Shown: positions 9,886 to 18,786 of the stretch, one piece after another | Layout of the letters: every line of letters begins with the position of its first letter | How positions within the stretch are numbered: the stretch's first letter is position 1 | NCBI GenBank assembly: GCA_030648035.1 | Contig: JAUSII010000032.1 | Location: 1-39,747, forward strand | Direction: 5' to 3' | Origin: Deltaproteobacteria bacterium | GTDB taxonomy: Bacteria; UBA10199; SPLOWO2-01-44-7 | Length of the DNA stretch: 39,747 bases | Made by a program: the position numbers and the translations under genes | The notes under the pieces: model-generated | Seen by the model: only the letters and a program-made list of their open reading frames with translations | Database searches by the model: none | What the model was told of the DNA's origin: nothing

Positions 9886-10470
9886 ATGGATTCGGGACGG
9901 AAATATGTGAGCCGTGGCGGGCTCAAGCTGGAGCATGCCCTTCAGGCGTTTGCCATCAATCCTTCCGGAAAAATATGTCTCGATGCCGGTGCCTCCACCG
10001 GCGGTTTCACCGACTGTCTGCTTCAGCATGGCGCTGAAAAAGTTTATGCGGTGGATGTGGCCTACGGTCAATTTGACTGGAAGTTGCGCAACGACCCGCG
10101 CGTGGTGGTGATTGAGCGGCAAAATATCCGGTATCTTTCTGCTCTGCAGGTGCCGGACAAGGTGACGCTGGTTTGCCTCGACTTGGCTTTTATCTCGCTT
10201 AAAAAAATTTTTCCGGTGTTGGTCCCATTTTTATCTCCCGAAGCCGTACTCATTGCCCTCATCAAGCCGCAGTTTGAAGTGGCCAAAAGCGAAGTGGGAG
10301 AAAAAGGGGTGGTGAAAGATCCGGTTCTGCACGATCGGGTGGTGAAAGAAATCCGCGAGGCGGGTGAACACCAAGGATGGAAATGTTTGGGCATAACCCC
10401 CTCACCCCTCTTGGGTCCCGAGGGAAACAGGGAGTTTTTGATTTTGTTTTTGGTTCCCGAACTGTTATAG
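9886..10470 (+). CDS. TlyA/HemA-family rRNA 2'-O-methyltransferase-like protein lacking the N-terminal S4 domain
   Basis: [65 protein letters not shown] 9886 lies just after the lon stop; an in-frame stop at 9754 rules out an upstream S4 domain. Confidence 0.85.
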   Translation: MDSGRKYVSRGGLKLEHALQAFAINPSGKICLDAGASTGGFTDCLLQHGAEKVYAVDVAYGQFDWKLRNDPRVVVIERQNIRYLSALQVPDKVTLVCLDLAFISLKKIFPVLVPFLSPEAVLIALIKPQFEVAKSEVGEKGVVKDPVLHDRVVKEIREAGEHQGWKCLGITPSPLLGPEGNREFLILFLVPELL

Positions 10471-10485
10471 TGCCTCCCTTCGTTT

Positions 10486-12081
10486 ATGAAACTCAAATCT
10501 TTTCTATGTCTGGGTCTGGCCATTTTGATACCGGGTTGTGTCAGGCAATCCAAACCGACCGTGTCATCAAGGGACGCAGGCGATCCCTACTATTATCTTA
10601 TTCGTTCCAATCTTGAGGCCTATGAGGGGAATGTGGCGAGTTCCATTGAAGATCTGGAAAAGGCCCTCAAGGTTCACCCCGACAACATCTATCTAAGATA
10701 TATGGCGGCAGAGCGTTATGCAGAAGCCAAACAATTCGACCAGGCCGGAAAAAATCTGGAGATGGTTTTAAAATCGAAACCCGACTGGGTTGATGCCAAG
10801 TTTTTGTGGGCGCGGATTTTGGAAGCCAGGGGCGATACGGTAAAAGCCGGCATTCTCTTTCAGGAGATGATCAAAATAAGGCCGGAGGATGAGGAAAATT
10901 ATTTAAGGTTGGCGCAGTCTCTGGTCGATCAGAAAAAATATCGCCAGGCGGAAGAACTGTTGCAGGGATGGGTAAAGAAAAGGCCAGATTCCATGGCCGG
11001 TTATTTTTATATCGCCACCATTCAGGCGAATTTTTTGAACAATGCCACCCAGGCTTTGCAAACTTACCGGAAAATATTGGCGATCGATCCTGAAAATATC
11101 CGTGTGCTCGGTCAGGTTGCGAATATTTACATGGGCCAGAAGAAAATGAAAGAGGCCCTCCAGGAGTTCTTGAAAATAGAGGCGATCGCTCCCGAAGATC
11201 TGGGCATTCAGCTTCAAATTGCCTCGATTTATTATGACATGGAAAAATTTGTGGAAGCGGAAACTCGTCTTGAAAATGTTGTCAAAACCAATCCAGGAGC
11301 CGATCGCATCCATTATTATCTGGGGCTCATCTACGAAAAAGAGGGCCGCAAAGCGGATGCTCTCCGCCATTTTTCACAAGTCCCTTCCGCCTCCACAAAT
11401 TACAAAGAGGCAAAATTGCACGAAGCCTCGATGGATCATGATCTCAAAGACTTCCCGGCCGCTGTCCGTGTCATGAAAGAGGCGATTCGCAAAGATCCCA
11501 AAACTCCGGAGTTCTATCAGTTTCTGGCAATCCTCCATGAAGAAGAGGGTTCTTTGGAAAAAGCGGCGGATGTTTTGGAGAAGGGGGCAAAACAGCTTCC
11601 CGATTCGGAACCGATCTGGTTTAATCTTGGAATTCTCTATGACAAATTAAACAAGAGCGATCTGGCTATTGGTGTGATGCAAAAAGTTTTGAAGTTCAAT
11701 CCCGCCAACTCTGCGGCCCTCAATTATATCGGTTATACCTATGCGGATGAAGGGGTTCGTCTGGACGAGGCAGAAGCTCTTGTGGAGCAGGCGTTGAAGA
11801 TCAAACCGGGTGACGGTTATATTCTCGATTCCATGGCCTGGGTTTATTATCAGAAGGGAAATCTCAAAAAGGCCACTTTCTATATTCAAAAAGCGTTTCA
11901 ACTTCTTCCAAAAGAGGCGGCCATCAATGAACATTACGGTGATATTCTGCTGAAGGGGAGCAATAAACCCGAAGCGCTAAAATATTTCAAGAGAGCCCTG
12001 GAATTTGCCAAAAACAAAGAAGATAAAGATCCGGAAGAAATAAAACGTCTGGAGGGCAAGGTTGAACAGCTCTCAAAATAG
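10486..12081 (+). CDS. TPR-repeat lipoprotein
   Basis: Lipobox-like LAILIPGC followed by many TPR motifs (e.g. YLRLAQSLVDQKKYRQAEELLQGWVKKRPDS). Confidence 0.85.
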   Translation: MKLKSFLCLGLAILIPGCVRQSKPTVSSRDAGDPYYYLIRSNLEAYEGNVASSIEDLEKALKVHPDNIYLRYMAAERYAEAKQFDQAGKNLEMVLKSKPDWVDAKFLWARILEARGDTVKAGILFQEMIKIRPEDEENYLRLAQSLVDQKKYRQAEELLQGWVKKRPDSMAGYFYIATIQANFLNNATQALQTYRKILAIDPENIRVLGQVANIYMGQKKMKEALQEFLKIEAIAPEDLGIQLQIASIYYDMEKFVEAETRLENVVKTNPGADRIHYYLGLIYEKEGRKADALRHFSQVPSASTNYKEAKLHEASMDHDLKDFPAAVRVMKEAIRKDPKTPEFYQFLAILHEEEGSLEKAADVLEKGAKQLPDSEPIWFNLGILYDKLNKSDLAIGVMQKVLKFNPANSAALNYIGYTYADEGVRLDEAEALVEQALKIKPGDGYILDSMAWVYYQKGNLKKATFYIQKAFQLLPKEAAINEHYGDILLKGSNKPEALKYFKRALEFAKNKEDKDPEEIKRLEGKVEQLSK

Positions 12082-13648
12082 ATTTTTGAAATTATGCGTT
12101 CTCTTGTTGTTTCTTGCCGGTTGCCAATTCAAGGTCCCCGGCGACCCCTACACGCTGGTTCAAAATCTTTCCACCGATCCCGAAACGCTGAATCCTGTTA
12201 TTGCCAGCTCTGTTTATGCCAGCTCGGTTTATGGACTCATCTATGAACAGCTTTTCACTCTGGATAACCAGACAACACTTCCAAAGCCGGTGTTGGCACA
12301 GCGTTGGGAGATTTCAAAAGATCATCTGCAATACACTTTTTTTCTGCGGGGCGATGTGAAGTGGCAAGATGGTGTCCCCTTTACCGCCGACGATGTGATC
12401 TATACCTACGATAAAATCCAGGACCCCAAAGTCGATGCCGCCTCGGCGCGCAATTATTTTCGCGATGTTCTGAAAGTGGAAAAATTGGACGACCACACCG
12501 TCCGTTTCACCTATCGCCAACCGTATGTCGGGGCTCTCTATACTCTGGGGCTGATGACCGTCATCCCCAAACATGTTTTTGATAACGGACTTGATTTTAA
12601 CAGTCACCCCGCAAACAGAAGACCCGTGGGGACTGGCCCGTTTCAATTTATGGAATGGCAGACCGGCCAGAGAATTGTGCTGAAAAAAAACGAGTCCTAT
12701 TGGGGAGAGCCCTATGCCATTCGGAAAATGTTTTTCAAAATTATTCCGGATGATTTGTCCGTCTTTCAGCTCTTTAAAAAAGGGGAGATCGATGTCATCG
12801 ATTTGACCCCCCTGCAGTGGGCAAGGCAAACGGAGAGCAAAAAATTTCTCTCCCGTTTTGTGAAACACAAAATGTTCACGCGCTTCGGCAGTAATTACAG
12901 TTATATCGGATGGAACGAACTCAAACCCTTTTTTCAGGACAAGCGGGTCCGTCGGGCCTTGTCCCATCTGGTTGACCGGGGAGCCATCGACCAGAAACTT
13001 CTTTTCGATCTCTATTTGCCGATTACGGGACCTTTTTATCCGCTCGGGCCCAATTATGACAAGACGCTCAAGCAGATTGAATACAACGAGCTGGAAGCGG
13101 CGAGACTTCTGGATGAAGCTGGATGGAAGGACACCGATGGCGATGGCCTCCGCGACAAAAATGGCGTGCCGCTTCGGTTCACATTGTTATTTTCTTCGGG
13201 CCTGCAATATTACGAACAGCTGACCCCGATCTTGAGAAAAAATTTTCGCCAAGCCGGCATCGAGCTGAATTTGAGAAGGCTCGACGGGATCTCCATGTTC
13301 AAGATGATTGAAGAAAAAGATTTTGATGCCTATCTCGCGGCATGGGGGCGGGGTGCCGGCGAGGAAGATCTCTATCAAATTTGGCATTCCTCCCAGGCAA
13401 ATGGAGGGTCGAATTTCATCAGCTATGCCAATCCGGAAGTCGATCATCTTCTGGAAGAGGCGAGACGGGAATTTGATGATACCAGGAGGGCCGGAATTCA
13501 AAAAAGTATTCATCGGCTGTTGTATGAAGACCAACCCTACACGTTCATGTTTGCAAGGCCCGAACTGACGGCGAGATCCGCCCGTTTCAAGAATGTGAAA
13601 GAATATCCTTTGGGGCTTGATGTGAGAGAATGGTTAATAGAGGACTAA
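12062..13648 (+). CDS. Peptide/oligopeptide ABC transporter substrate-binding lipoprotein
   Basis: Lipobox LLLFLAGC; SBP family 5 features (VKWQDGVPFTADDVIYTYDKIQDP, VGTGPFQF). TTG start overlapping the TPR gene. Confidence 0.9.
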   Translation: MNSSQNRFLKLCVLLLFLAGCQFKVPGDPYTLVQNLSTDPETLNPVIASSVYASSVYGLIYEQLFTLDNQTTLPKPVLAQRWEISKDHLQYTFFLRGDVKWQDGVPFTADDVIYTYDKIQDPKVDAASARNYFRDVLKVEKLDDHTVRFTYRQPYVGALYTLGLMTVIPKHVFDNGLDFNSHPANRRPVGTGPFQFMEWQTGQRIVLKKNESYWGEPYAIRKMFFKIIPDDLSVFQLFKKGEIDVIDLTPLQWARQTESKKFLSRFVKHKMFTRFGSNYSYIGWNELKPFFQDKRVRRALSHLVDRGAIDQKLLFDLYLPITGPFYPLGPNYDKTLKQIEYNELEAARLLDEAGWKDTDGDGLRDKNGVPLRFTLLFSSGLQYYEQLTPILRKNFRQAGIELNLRRLDGISMFKMIEEKDFDAYLAAWGRGAGEEDLYQIWHSSQANGGSNFISYANPEVDHLLEEARREFDDTRRAGIQKSIHRLLYEDQPYTFMFARPELTARSARFKNVKEYPLGLDVREWLIED

Positions 13649-13650
13649 AA

Positions 13651-13726
13651 TGTCATTGCGAGGCCCCGAAGGGGCCGTGGCAATCCCGATGATCAACTGG
13701 ATTGCTTCGCTTCGCTCGCAATGACA
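13651..13726. repeat. 76-bp palindromic repeat, copy 1 (TGTCATTGCGAG...CTCGCAATGACA)
   Basis: 12-bp outer arms; internal GGCCCC-GAA-GGGGCC hairpin and GCAATCC..GGATTGC hairpin. Closely similar to the copy at 23020. Confidence 0.9.
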
Positions 13727-13732
13727 ACGTAT

Positions 13733-14734
13733 ATGTTGAATTACATCTTAAAACGCCTTTTGTTAATTATCCCCACATTTTTGGGCATTGTGGTGATCAC
13801 TTTTTTTATCGTCCGCCTCGCACCCGGTGATCCGGCCCAGATGAAGCTTCGTTCTTCTGCGCAGGGGATGATGGCCGACAAATCTGCCGCCACCATTGTG
13901 GAGCAGACGCGCATTCTCTACGGCTTCGACAAGCCGCTGGCGACCCAATTTTTGCTCTGGATGAAGCGGGTGGCCACTTTTGATTTTGGAACTTCCTACA
14001 AAGATCATCGCCCTGTTCTGGATAAAATTGCGGAGACATTGCCGATCACCCTGGCCCTCAATATTTTGACAATCCTCATCACCTATATCGTTTCCATTCC
14101 GTGGGGGATTGCAACTTCTCTCAAACCGGGAGGCTGGTTCGATCGCGCAAGCGCGCTCGTTTTGTTCATTCTCTATTCACTGCCGACATTCTGGATTGCG
14201 ATGATTCTCATTATTTTTCTCTCGGGCGGGGATTATTTCAATTGGTTTCCAATTGCAGGGATTATTTCGGATGGTGCTTCTGTTCTTCCGTTCTGGCAGA
14301 AGATTGGAAATATATTGTGGCATCTTGTTTTGCCGGTGGTCTGTCTCACCTACGGCAGTTTCTCTTTTCTGGCGCGCTTCAGCCGGGCCACCATGCTGGA
14401 GGTGATTCATCAGGATTATATTCGTACGGCACGGGCCAAAGGCTTGAGTGAGTGGAAGGTGATTTTAAAACACGGGCTGCGCAATGCCCTCATCCCGCAA
14501 TTGACACTGATGAGCACATTGCTTCCGGCCCTACTTGGAGGTTCCGTTATTATCGAACAGATTTTTGCGATTCCCGGAATGGGGCGCTTGGGTTTTGAAG
14601 CGGTGTTGAGCCGCGATTATCCGGTGATTATGGCGATTGCAGTGATTGAAGCCTTTTTAACATTGGTGAGTCTGTTGATCAGCGATCTGTTGTATGTGGT
14701 CGTCGATCCTAGAATTTCGTTTCAAAAAAATTGA
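13733..14734 (+). CDS. Peptide ABC transporter permease (DppB/OppB-like)
   Basis: ORF 13721..14734 MLNYILKRLLLIIPTFLGIVVITFFIVRLAPGDP; EAA loop ARAKGLSEWKVILKHGLRNALIP. ATG 13733 lies outside the repeat. Confidence 0.93.
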   Translation: MLNYILKRLLLIIPTFLGIVVITFFIVRLAPGDPAQMKLRSSAQGMMADKSAATIVEQTRILYGFDKPLATQFLLWMKRVATFDFGTSYKDHRPVLDKIAETLPITLALNILTILITYIVSIPWGIATSLKPGGWFDRASALVLFILYSLPTFWIAMILIIFLSGGDYFNWFPIAGIISDGASVLPFWQKIGNILWHLVLPVVCLTYGSFSFLARFSRATMLEVIHQDYIRTARAKGLSEWKVILKHGLRNALIPQLTLMSTLLPALLGGSVIIEQIFAIPGMGRLGFEAVLSRDYPVIMAIAVIEAFLTLVSLLISDLLYVVVDPRISFQKN

Positions 14735-15585
14735 TGAGACAATCCTACTGGTCACAGGTGTGGCAACAATACAGACGCTCCAATCTGGCAATGATCGCGC
14801 TGGCGCTGGTGGTTTTTCTATTTGCCGTCGCGCTGACTGCGCAATGGATTGCCCCCTATGCGCCCGATGCCTATGACCTGGACCAGATTCTTGTGCCGCC
14901 GGGCCACGCCCACTGGCTGGGGACCGATGATATCGGGCGCGATGTGCTGACCCGCATTATCTATGGCTCGCGTGTTTCACTCACCGTCGGTTTTGTAGCG
15001 GTGGGGATCTATGTTCTGATCGGCATATTCCTCGGAGCGCTGGCCGGTTTTTACGGCGGCGTTGTCGATATGGTGATTTCCAGAATGATCGAGGTGATGC
15101 TCTGCTTCCCAACCTTCTTTTTGATTCTGGCTATTCTTGCATTTGTGGGGCCCAGCATTTATAACATCATGATCGTCATCGGTCTGACACAGTGGACCGG
15201 CATCGCGAGACTCGTGCGCGGCGAATTTTTAAAATTCCGTGAGAGGGAATTTGTTCAGGCGGCCCGGTTGCAGGGGGCTGGGGATTGGAGAATTATTTTT
15301 CTCCATCTTCTGCCCAATTCTCTCGCACCGATTCTGGTGAGTGCCAGTTTTGGTGTGGCCGGCGCGATTTTAACCGAGAGCTCTTTGTCGTTTTTGGGTT
15401 TCGGCGTGCCACCGCAAACCCCCAGTTGGGGCGGCATTCTCTCGCAGGCACAAGGCTTCATGGATGTCGCCTGGTGGCTGACACTGGCCCCCGGCTTCGC
15501 CATCTTCCTGACGATCACCGCCTACAACCTTGTGGGCGAAGCATTGAGAGACGCGATTGATCCGAGATTGAAGAATGTTTTATAA
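14731..15585 (+). CDS. Peptide ABC transporter permease (DppC/OppC-like)
   Basis: HWLGTDDIGRDVLTRIIYGSRVSL and EFVQAARLQGAGDWRIIFLHLLPNSLAPI; 4-nt overlap with the upstream permease. Confidence 0.93.
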   Translation: MMRQSYWSQVWQQYRRSNLAMIALALVVFLFAVALTAQWIAPYAPDAYDLDQILVPPGHAHWLGTDDIGRDVLTRIIYGSRVSLTVGFVAVGIYVLIGIFLGALAGFYGGVVDMVISRMIEVMLCFPTFFLILAILAFVGPSIYNIMIVIGLTQWTGIARLVRGEFLKFREREFVQAARLQGAGDWRIIFLHLLPNSLAPILVSASFGVAGAILTESSLSFLGFGVPPQTPSWGGILSQAQGFMDVAWWLTLAPGFAIFLTITAYNLVGEALRDAIDPRLKNVL

Positions 15586-15591
15586 AAAAAT

Positions 15592-16557
15592 ATGTCACTC
15601 CTGAAAGTCAAAAATTTGCGCACCTGGTTTAATACGCCGCAGGGGCAGGTGAAGGCGGTGGACGATGTCTCCTTTGAAATCGGAAAGGGAGAATCGGTCG
15701 GGTTGGTGGGAGAGTCGGGTTGCGGCAAGAGCATGCTATCGCTCTCTCTGCTTCGGTTGGTCCCGCCGCCGGGAAAAATTGTTGGTGGCGAAATTCTTTT
15801 CAACGACAAAAATCTGTTGCAACTTCCCTTAAGCGAGATGCGCCACATCCGCGGCAAAAATATCGCCATGATTTTTCAGGAGCCGATGACCTCCCTCAAT
15901 CCGGTCTTTACCGTCGGCGATCAGATTGCCGAGGCGATTATTCTGCACGAAGGGGGCGACAAGAAGCATGTCAAAAGCCGCATCATCGAACTGTTGCAGA
16001 TGGTCGGCATCCCTTCTCCCGCCGAGCGCGTCGATGACTATCCGCATCAGCTCTCGGGGGGCATGCGCCAGCGTGTGATGATCGCGATGGCGCTGGCCTG
16101 CAAACCCGATCTGCTCATTGCCGACGAGCCGACCACCGCGCTCGATGTGACGATCCAGGCGCAGATCATCGACCTTTTAAAAAAATTGCAGAAGGATTTG
16201 GGCATGGCGCTGTTGCTGATCACGCACGACTTTGGTGTGGTGGCCGAAATTTCCCAGCGGGTGCTGGTGATGTATGCGGGTGAACTGGTGGAAGAGGCTT
16301 CCTGCACCAATATTTTCAAGCGTCCCCAGCATCCCTACACCATGGGATTGCTCAAAGCGATTCCGCCGCTCAAAAAAATGCCGAAGGGGGAACTTCTGGC
16401 AACGATTCCCGGGGATGTCCCCTCGCTCATCCATTTGCCGAAAGCCTGTTATTTTCAGGATCGCTGTCCCAGGGTTCAAGCCCGGTGTCGCGCTGAAAAA
16501 CCTCTTTTGGAAGAAAAATTGCCGGGCCAGAAAGGACGATGCTTTTTTCCGGGGTAA
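15592..16557 (+). CDS. Peptide ABC transporter ATPase (DppD/OppD-like)
   Basis: GESGCGKSM Walker [16 protein letters not shown] signature, C-terminal [14 protein letters not shown]. Confidence 0.94.
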   Translation: MSLLKVKNLRTWFNTPQGQVKAVDDVSFEIGKGESVGLVGESGCGKSMLSLSLLRLVPPPGKIVGGEILFNDKNLLQLPLSEMRHIRGKNIAMIFQEPMTSLNPVFTVGDQIAEAIILHEGGDKKHVKSRIIELLQMVGIPSPAERVDDYPHQLSGGMRQRVMIAMALACKPDLLIADEPTTALDVTIQAQIIDLLKKLQKDLGMALLLITHDFGVVAEISQRVLVMYAGELVEEASCTNIFKRPQHPYTMGLLKAIPPLKKMPKGELLATIPGDVPSLIHLPKACYFQDRCPRVQARCRAEKPLLEEKLPGQKGRCFFPG

Positions 16558-16562
16558 AAAAT

Positions 16563-17552
16563 ATGACTTCAATATTGGAAATCGAAAATCTTTTTAAAAC
16601 CTATCCCGTCAGCGGCGGATTTTTTGGAGGGTCAAAACTTAAAGTTCACGCGGTCAACGGCGTCTCGCTTCAGGTGGCAAAAGGGGAGACGCTGGGAATT
16701 GTGGGCGAATCGGGATGTGGAAAAACCACACTGGGCCTTCTTTTTTTGAGACTGCTGGAGCCCGATTCCGGAAAAATTCTTTTCGAGGGAAAAGATGTCA
16801 CCCATCTTTCACAGCGGTCTTTGCGTCCCGTGCGCTCGCGCATGCAGATGGTTTTTCAGGACCCTTATGCCTCTCTCAACCCGCGCATGCGTGCGGGCGA
16901 GATCATTGAAGAACCCCTGATTATTCACAAACGGGGTTCGGCTAAACAACGTCAGAATGAGGTGATGGAACTTCTGGATTTGGTGGGACTCAAAGAATCT
17001 GATGTCGACAAATATCCGCACGAATTCAGCGGCGGTCAGCGTCAGCGCATCGGCATTGCGCGGGCCATCGCCCTCAAACCCGATCTGATCATTGCCGACG
17101 AGCCTGTCTCGGCGCTGGATGTCTCGATTCAGGGGGAGATCATCAATCTGTTGAAAAGCCTTCAGCAGAAATTCAACCTGACTTATATTTTTATTTCACA
17201 CGATCTGAAAGTGGTTTCGCAGATCAGCGACCGGATTGCCGTGATGTATCTGGGAAAAATTGTGGAGACATTTCCGGCGACGGAGTTAAACCATGTGAAG
17301 CATCCCTATACGCAGGCCCTTCTTTCCGCTGTGCCGATTCCCGATCCAACTCTGCAAAGAAAAAGAAAACCGCTGGAAGGGGATGTTCCCTCACAGGTGA
17401 AAATTCCTTCGGGATGTTCTTTTCATCCCCGCTGTCCCTATCGTGAAGAAATCTGTTACACCGTGGAGCCCCCGTTGGAACAGAAAGGGAGCCCGGACCA
17501 CATCGCCTCCTGCCATTTCACCAACAAAGTTCCCAAAGAAATCCCGATTTAA
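16563..17552 (+). CDS. Peptide ABC transporter ATPase (DppF/OppF-like)
   Basis: GESGCGKTTLG, FSGGQRQRIGIARAIALKPDLIIADEPVSALDVS, CSFHPRCPYREEIC; start ATG 16563. Confidence 0.94.
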   Translation: MTSILEIENLFKTYPVSGGFFGGSKLKVHAVNGVSLQVAKGETLGIVGESGCGKTTLGLLFLRLLEPDSGKILFEGKDVTHLSQRSLRPVRSRMQMVFQDPYASLNPRMRAGEIIEEPLIIHKRGSAKQRQNEVMELLDLVGLKESDVDKYPHEFSGGQRQRIGIARAIALKPDLIIADEPVSALDVSIQGEIINLLKSLQQKFNLTYIFISHDLKVVSQISDRIAVMYLGKIVETFPATELNHVKHPYTQALLSAVPIPDPTLQRKRKPLEGDVPSQVKIPSGCSFHPRCPYREEICYTVEPPLEQKGSPDHIASCHFTNKVPKEIPI

Positions 17553-18484
17553 GCATCCAACGCGTTGAATCCCAACGCCTTCCCCTGCCAACTGTCTCGC
17601 CTCTTCAGTTCGTTTTCCACCGCGTTGAAAATCGACAATTTATTGACCGACCATTCGGGTGCGAGCGTGAGCGCGCGAGGCGCGTGTGCGTTGAGCCGAT
17701 GGATGAGAATGTGCGGCGGCATGAATTCCAGAAAATCGACGGTCTGTGAAACAAACTCTTCCAAAGTCAGCGGTGTATAGTCCCCCTCCTGCCAGGTTTT
17801 TGCCAGCATCGTCCCTTTGACCACATGCAGATTGTGAATTTTCACCCCCTCGATCGGTTGGGTGGCGAGATATTTTGCCGTTTCAAGAATGTGTTGTCTG
17901 GTTTCACCCGGCAGACCCAAAACCACATGCGCGCAAACCGGAATGTCGCAGTTGTCCCGCCATTTCTGCAATGCCTCTCCAAACTGCCAACGCGTATGCC
18001 ACCGGTTGATGCGTGAGAGGGTCTGGTCGGAGGATGTTTGTAGACCCATTTCAATCCAGCACAGTTTACCCGGAGCCAATTCAGAAAGGGTTCTCGCCCA
18101 TTTTTCATCGATACAATCGGGGCGGGTCGACAGTGCGAACCCGACCACATCCGGGTGCTCCAGACTCTCCATGAATTTGGGCAGAAGTGTTTCCATGGCG
18201 CCGTAGGTGCTGGTGAAACTCTGAAAATAGGAAATGAATTTGGAAGTCCTGTGTCGCTTTCGGATGTATTCGATCCCCTCTTCCAATTGAACCGGGATAG
18301 GTTTGAAAACGCGATTCCTTGTGGAGTTGGGGGCATAGGAAGCGTCGTTGCAAAAACTGCAGCCCCCCCTGGCCAATGTTCCATCCAAGTTTGGACACGT
18401 CGTCGCCGCACTCAAACTGACCTTGAATACCCTGCATCCGTATCGGTTCTTCATCCAGCCTGAAAGACTCGCGTATCTTTTCAT
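17549..18484 (-). CDS. Radical SAM protein, YhcC/TIGR01212-like
   Basis: CPNLDGTLARGGCSFCND radical SAM Cys cluster, GMETLLPKF-type region, HVVLGLPGETRQHILETAKYLA, IHNLHVVKGTMLAKTW. Confidence 0.88.
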   Translation of the reverse strand: MKRYASLSGWMKNRYGCRVFKVSLSAATTCPNLDGTLARGGCSFCNDASYAPNSTRNRVFKPIPVQLEEGIEYIRKRHRTSKFISYFQSFTSTYGAMETLLPKFMESLEHPDVVGFALSTRPDCIDEKWARTLSELAPGKLCWIEMGLQTSSDQTLSRINRWHTRWQFGEALQKWRDNCDIPVCAHVVLGLPGETRQHILETAKYLATQPIEGVKIHNLHVVKGTMLAKTWQEGDYTPLTLEEFVSQTVDFLEFMPPHILIHRLNAHAPRALTLAPEWSVNKLSIFNAVENELKRRDSWQGKALGFNALDA

Positions 18485-18732
18485 TGTTAGACCCTATTTA
18501 AAAAGACCCTGCTCCAGAAACGGTAATTTTAAACCCATAAAAACCCCCCTAATTAGAACCCCAAATTATTGATTTCTATAGATTTGAATCGACCTTCTGG
18601 CAAGGGCAGATAACAAATCAAATTCGGGTTGAGGTTATAAATTACCCATAAGTTAACCGTGTGTCCAATTTTTATAATAATTAACTATATGATTTTTAAT
18701 GTGAAATAAAATATTTTATCAAAATGATCTGA

Positions 18733-18750
18733 TTGGCACGGGCCTTGCTT
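18733..18750 (+). promoter_or_regulatory. Sigma-54 (-24/-12) promoter
   Basis: TTGGCACGGGCCTTGCTT: GG (18735-36) N10 GC (18747-48), close to consensus TGGCACR-N4-TTGCW. Predicted TSS about 18760, 27 nt before ATG 18787. Confidence 0.75.
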
Positions 18751-18786
18751 TACTAGTCGGTGAGACAAGAAAGCGAGGAAAATCAA

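Noticed and set aside
10281-10350. Short internal near-repeat GTGGTGAAAGA in the TlyA-like gene
   Set aside because: Encodes the normal [17 protein letters not shown] segment; coincidence of similar codons.
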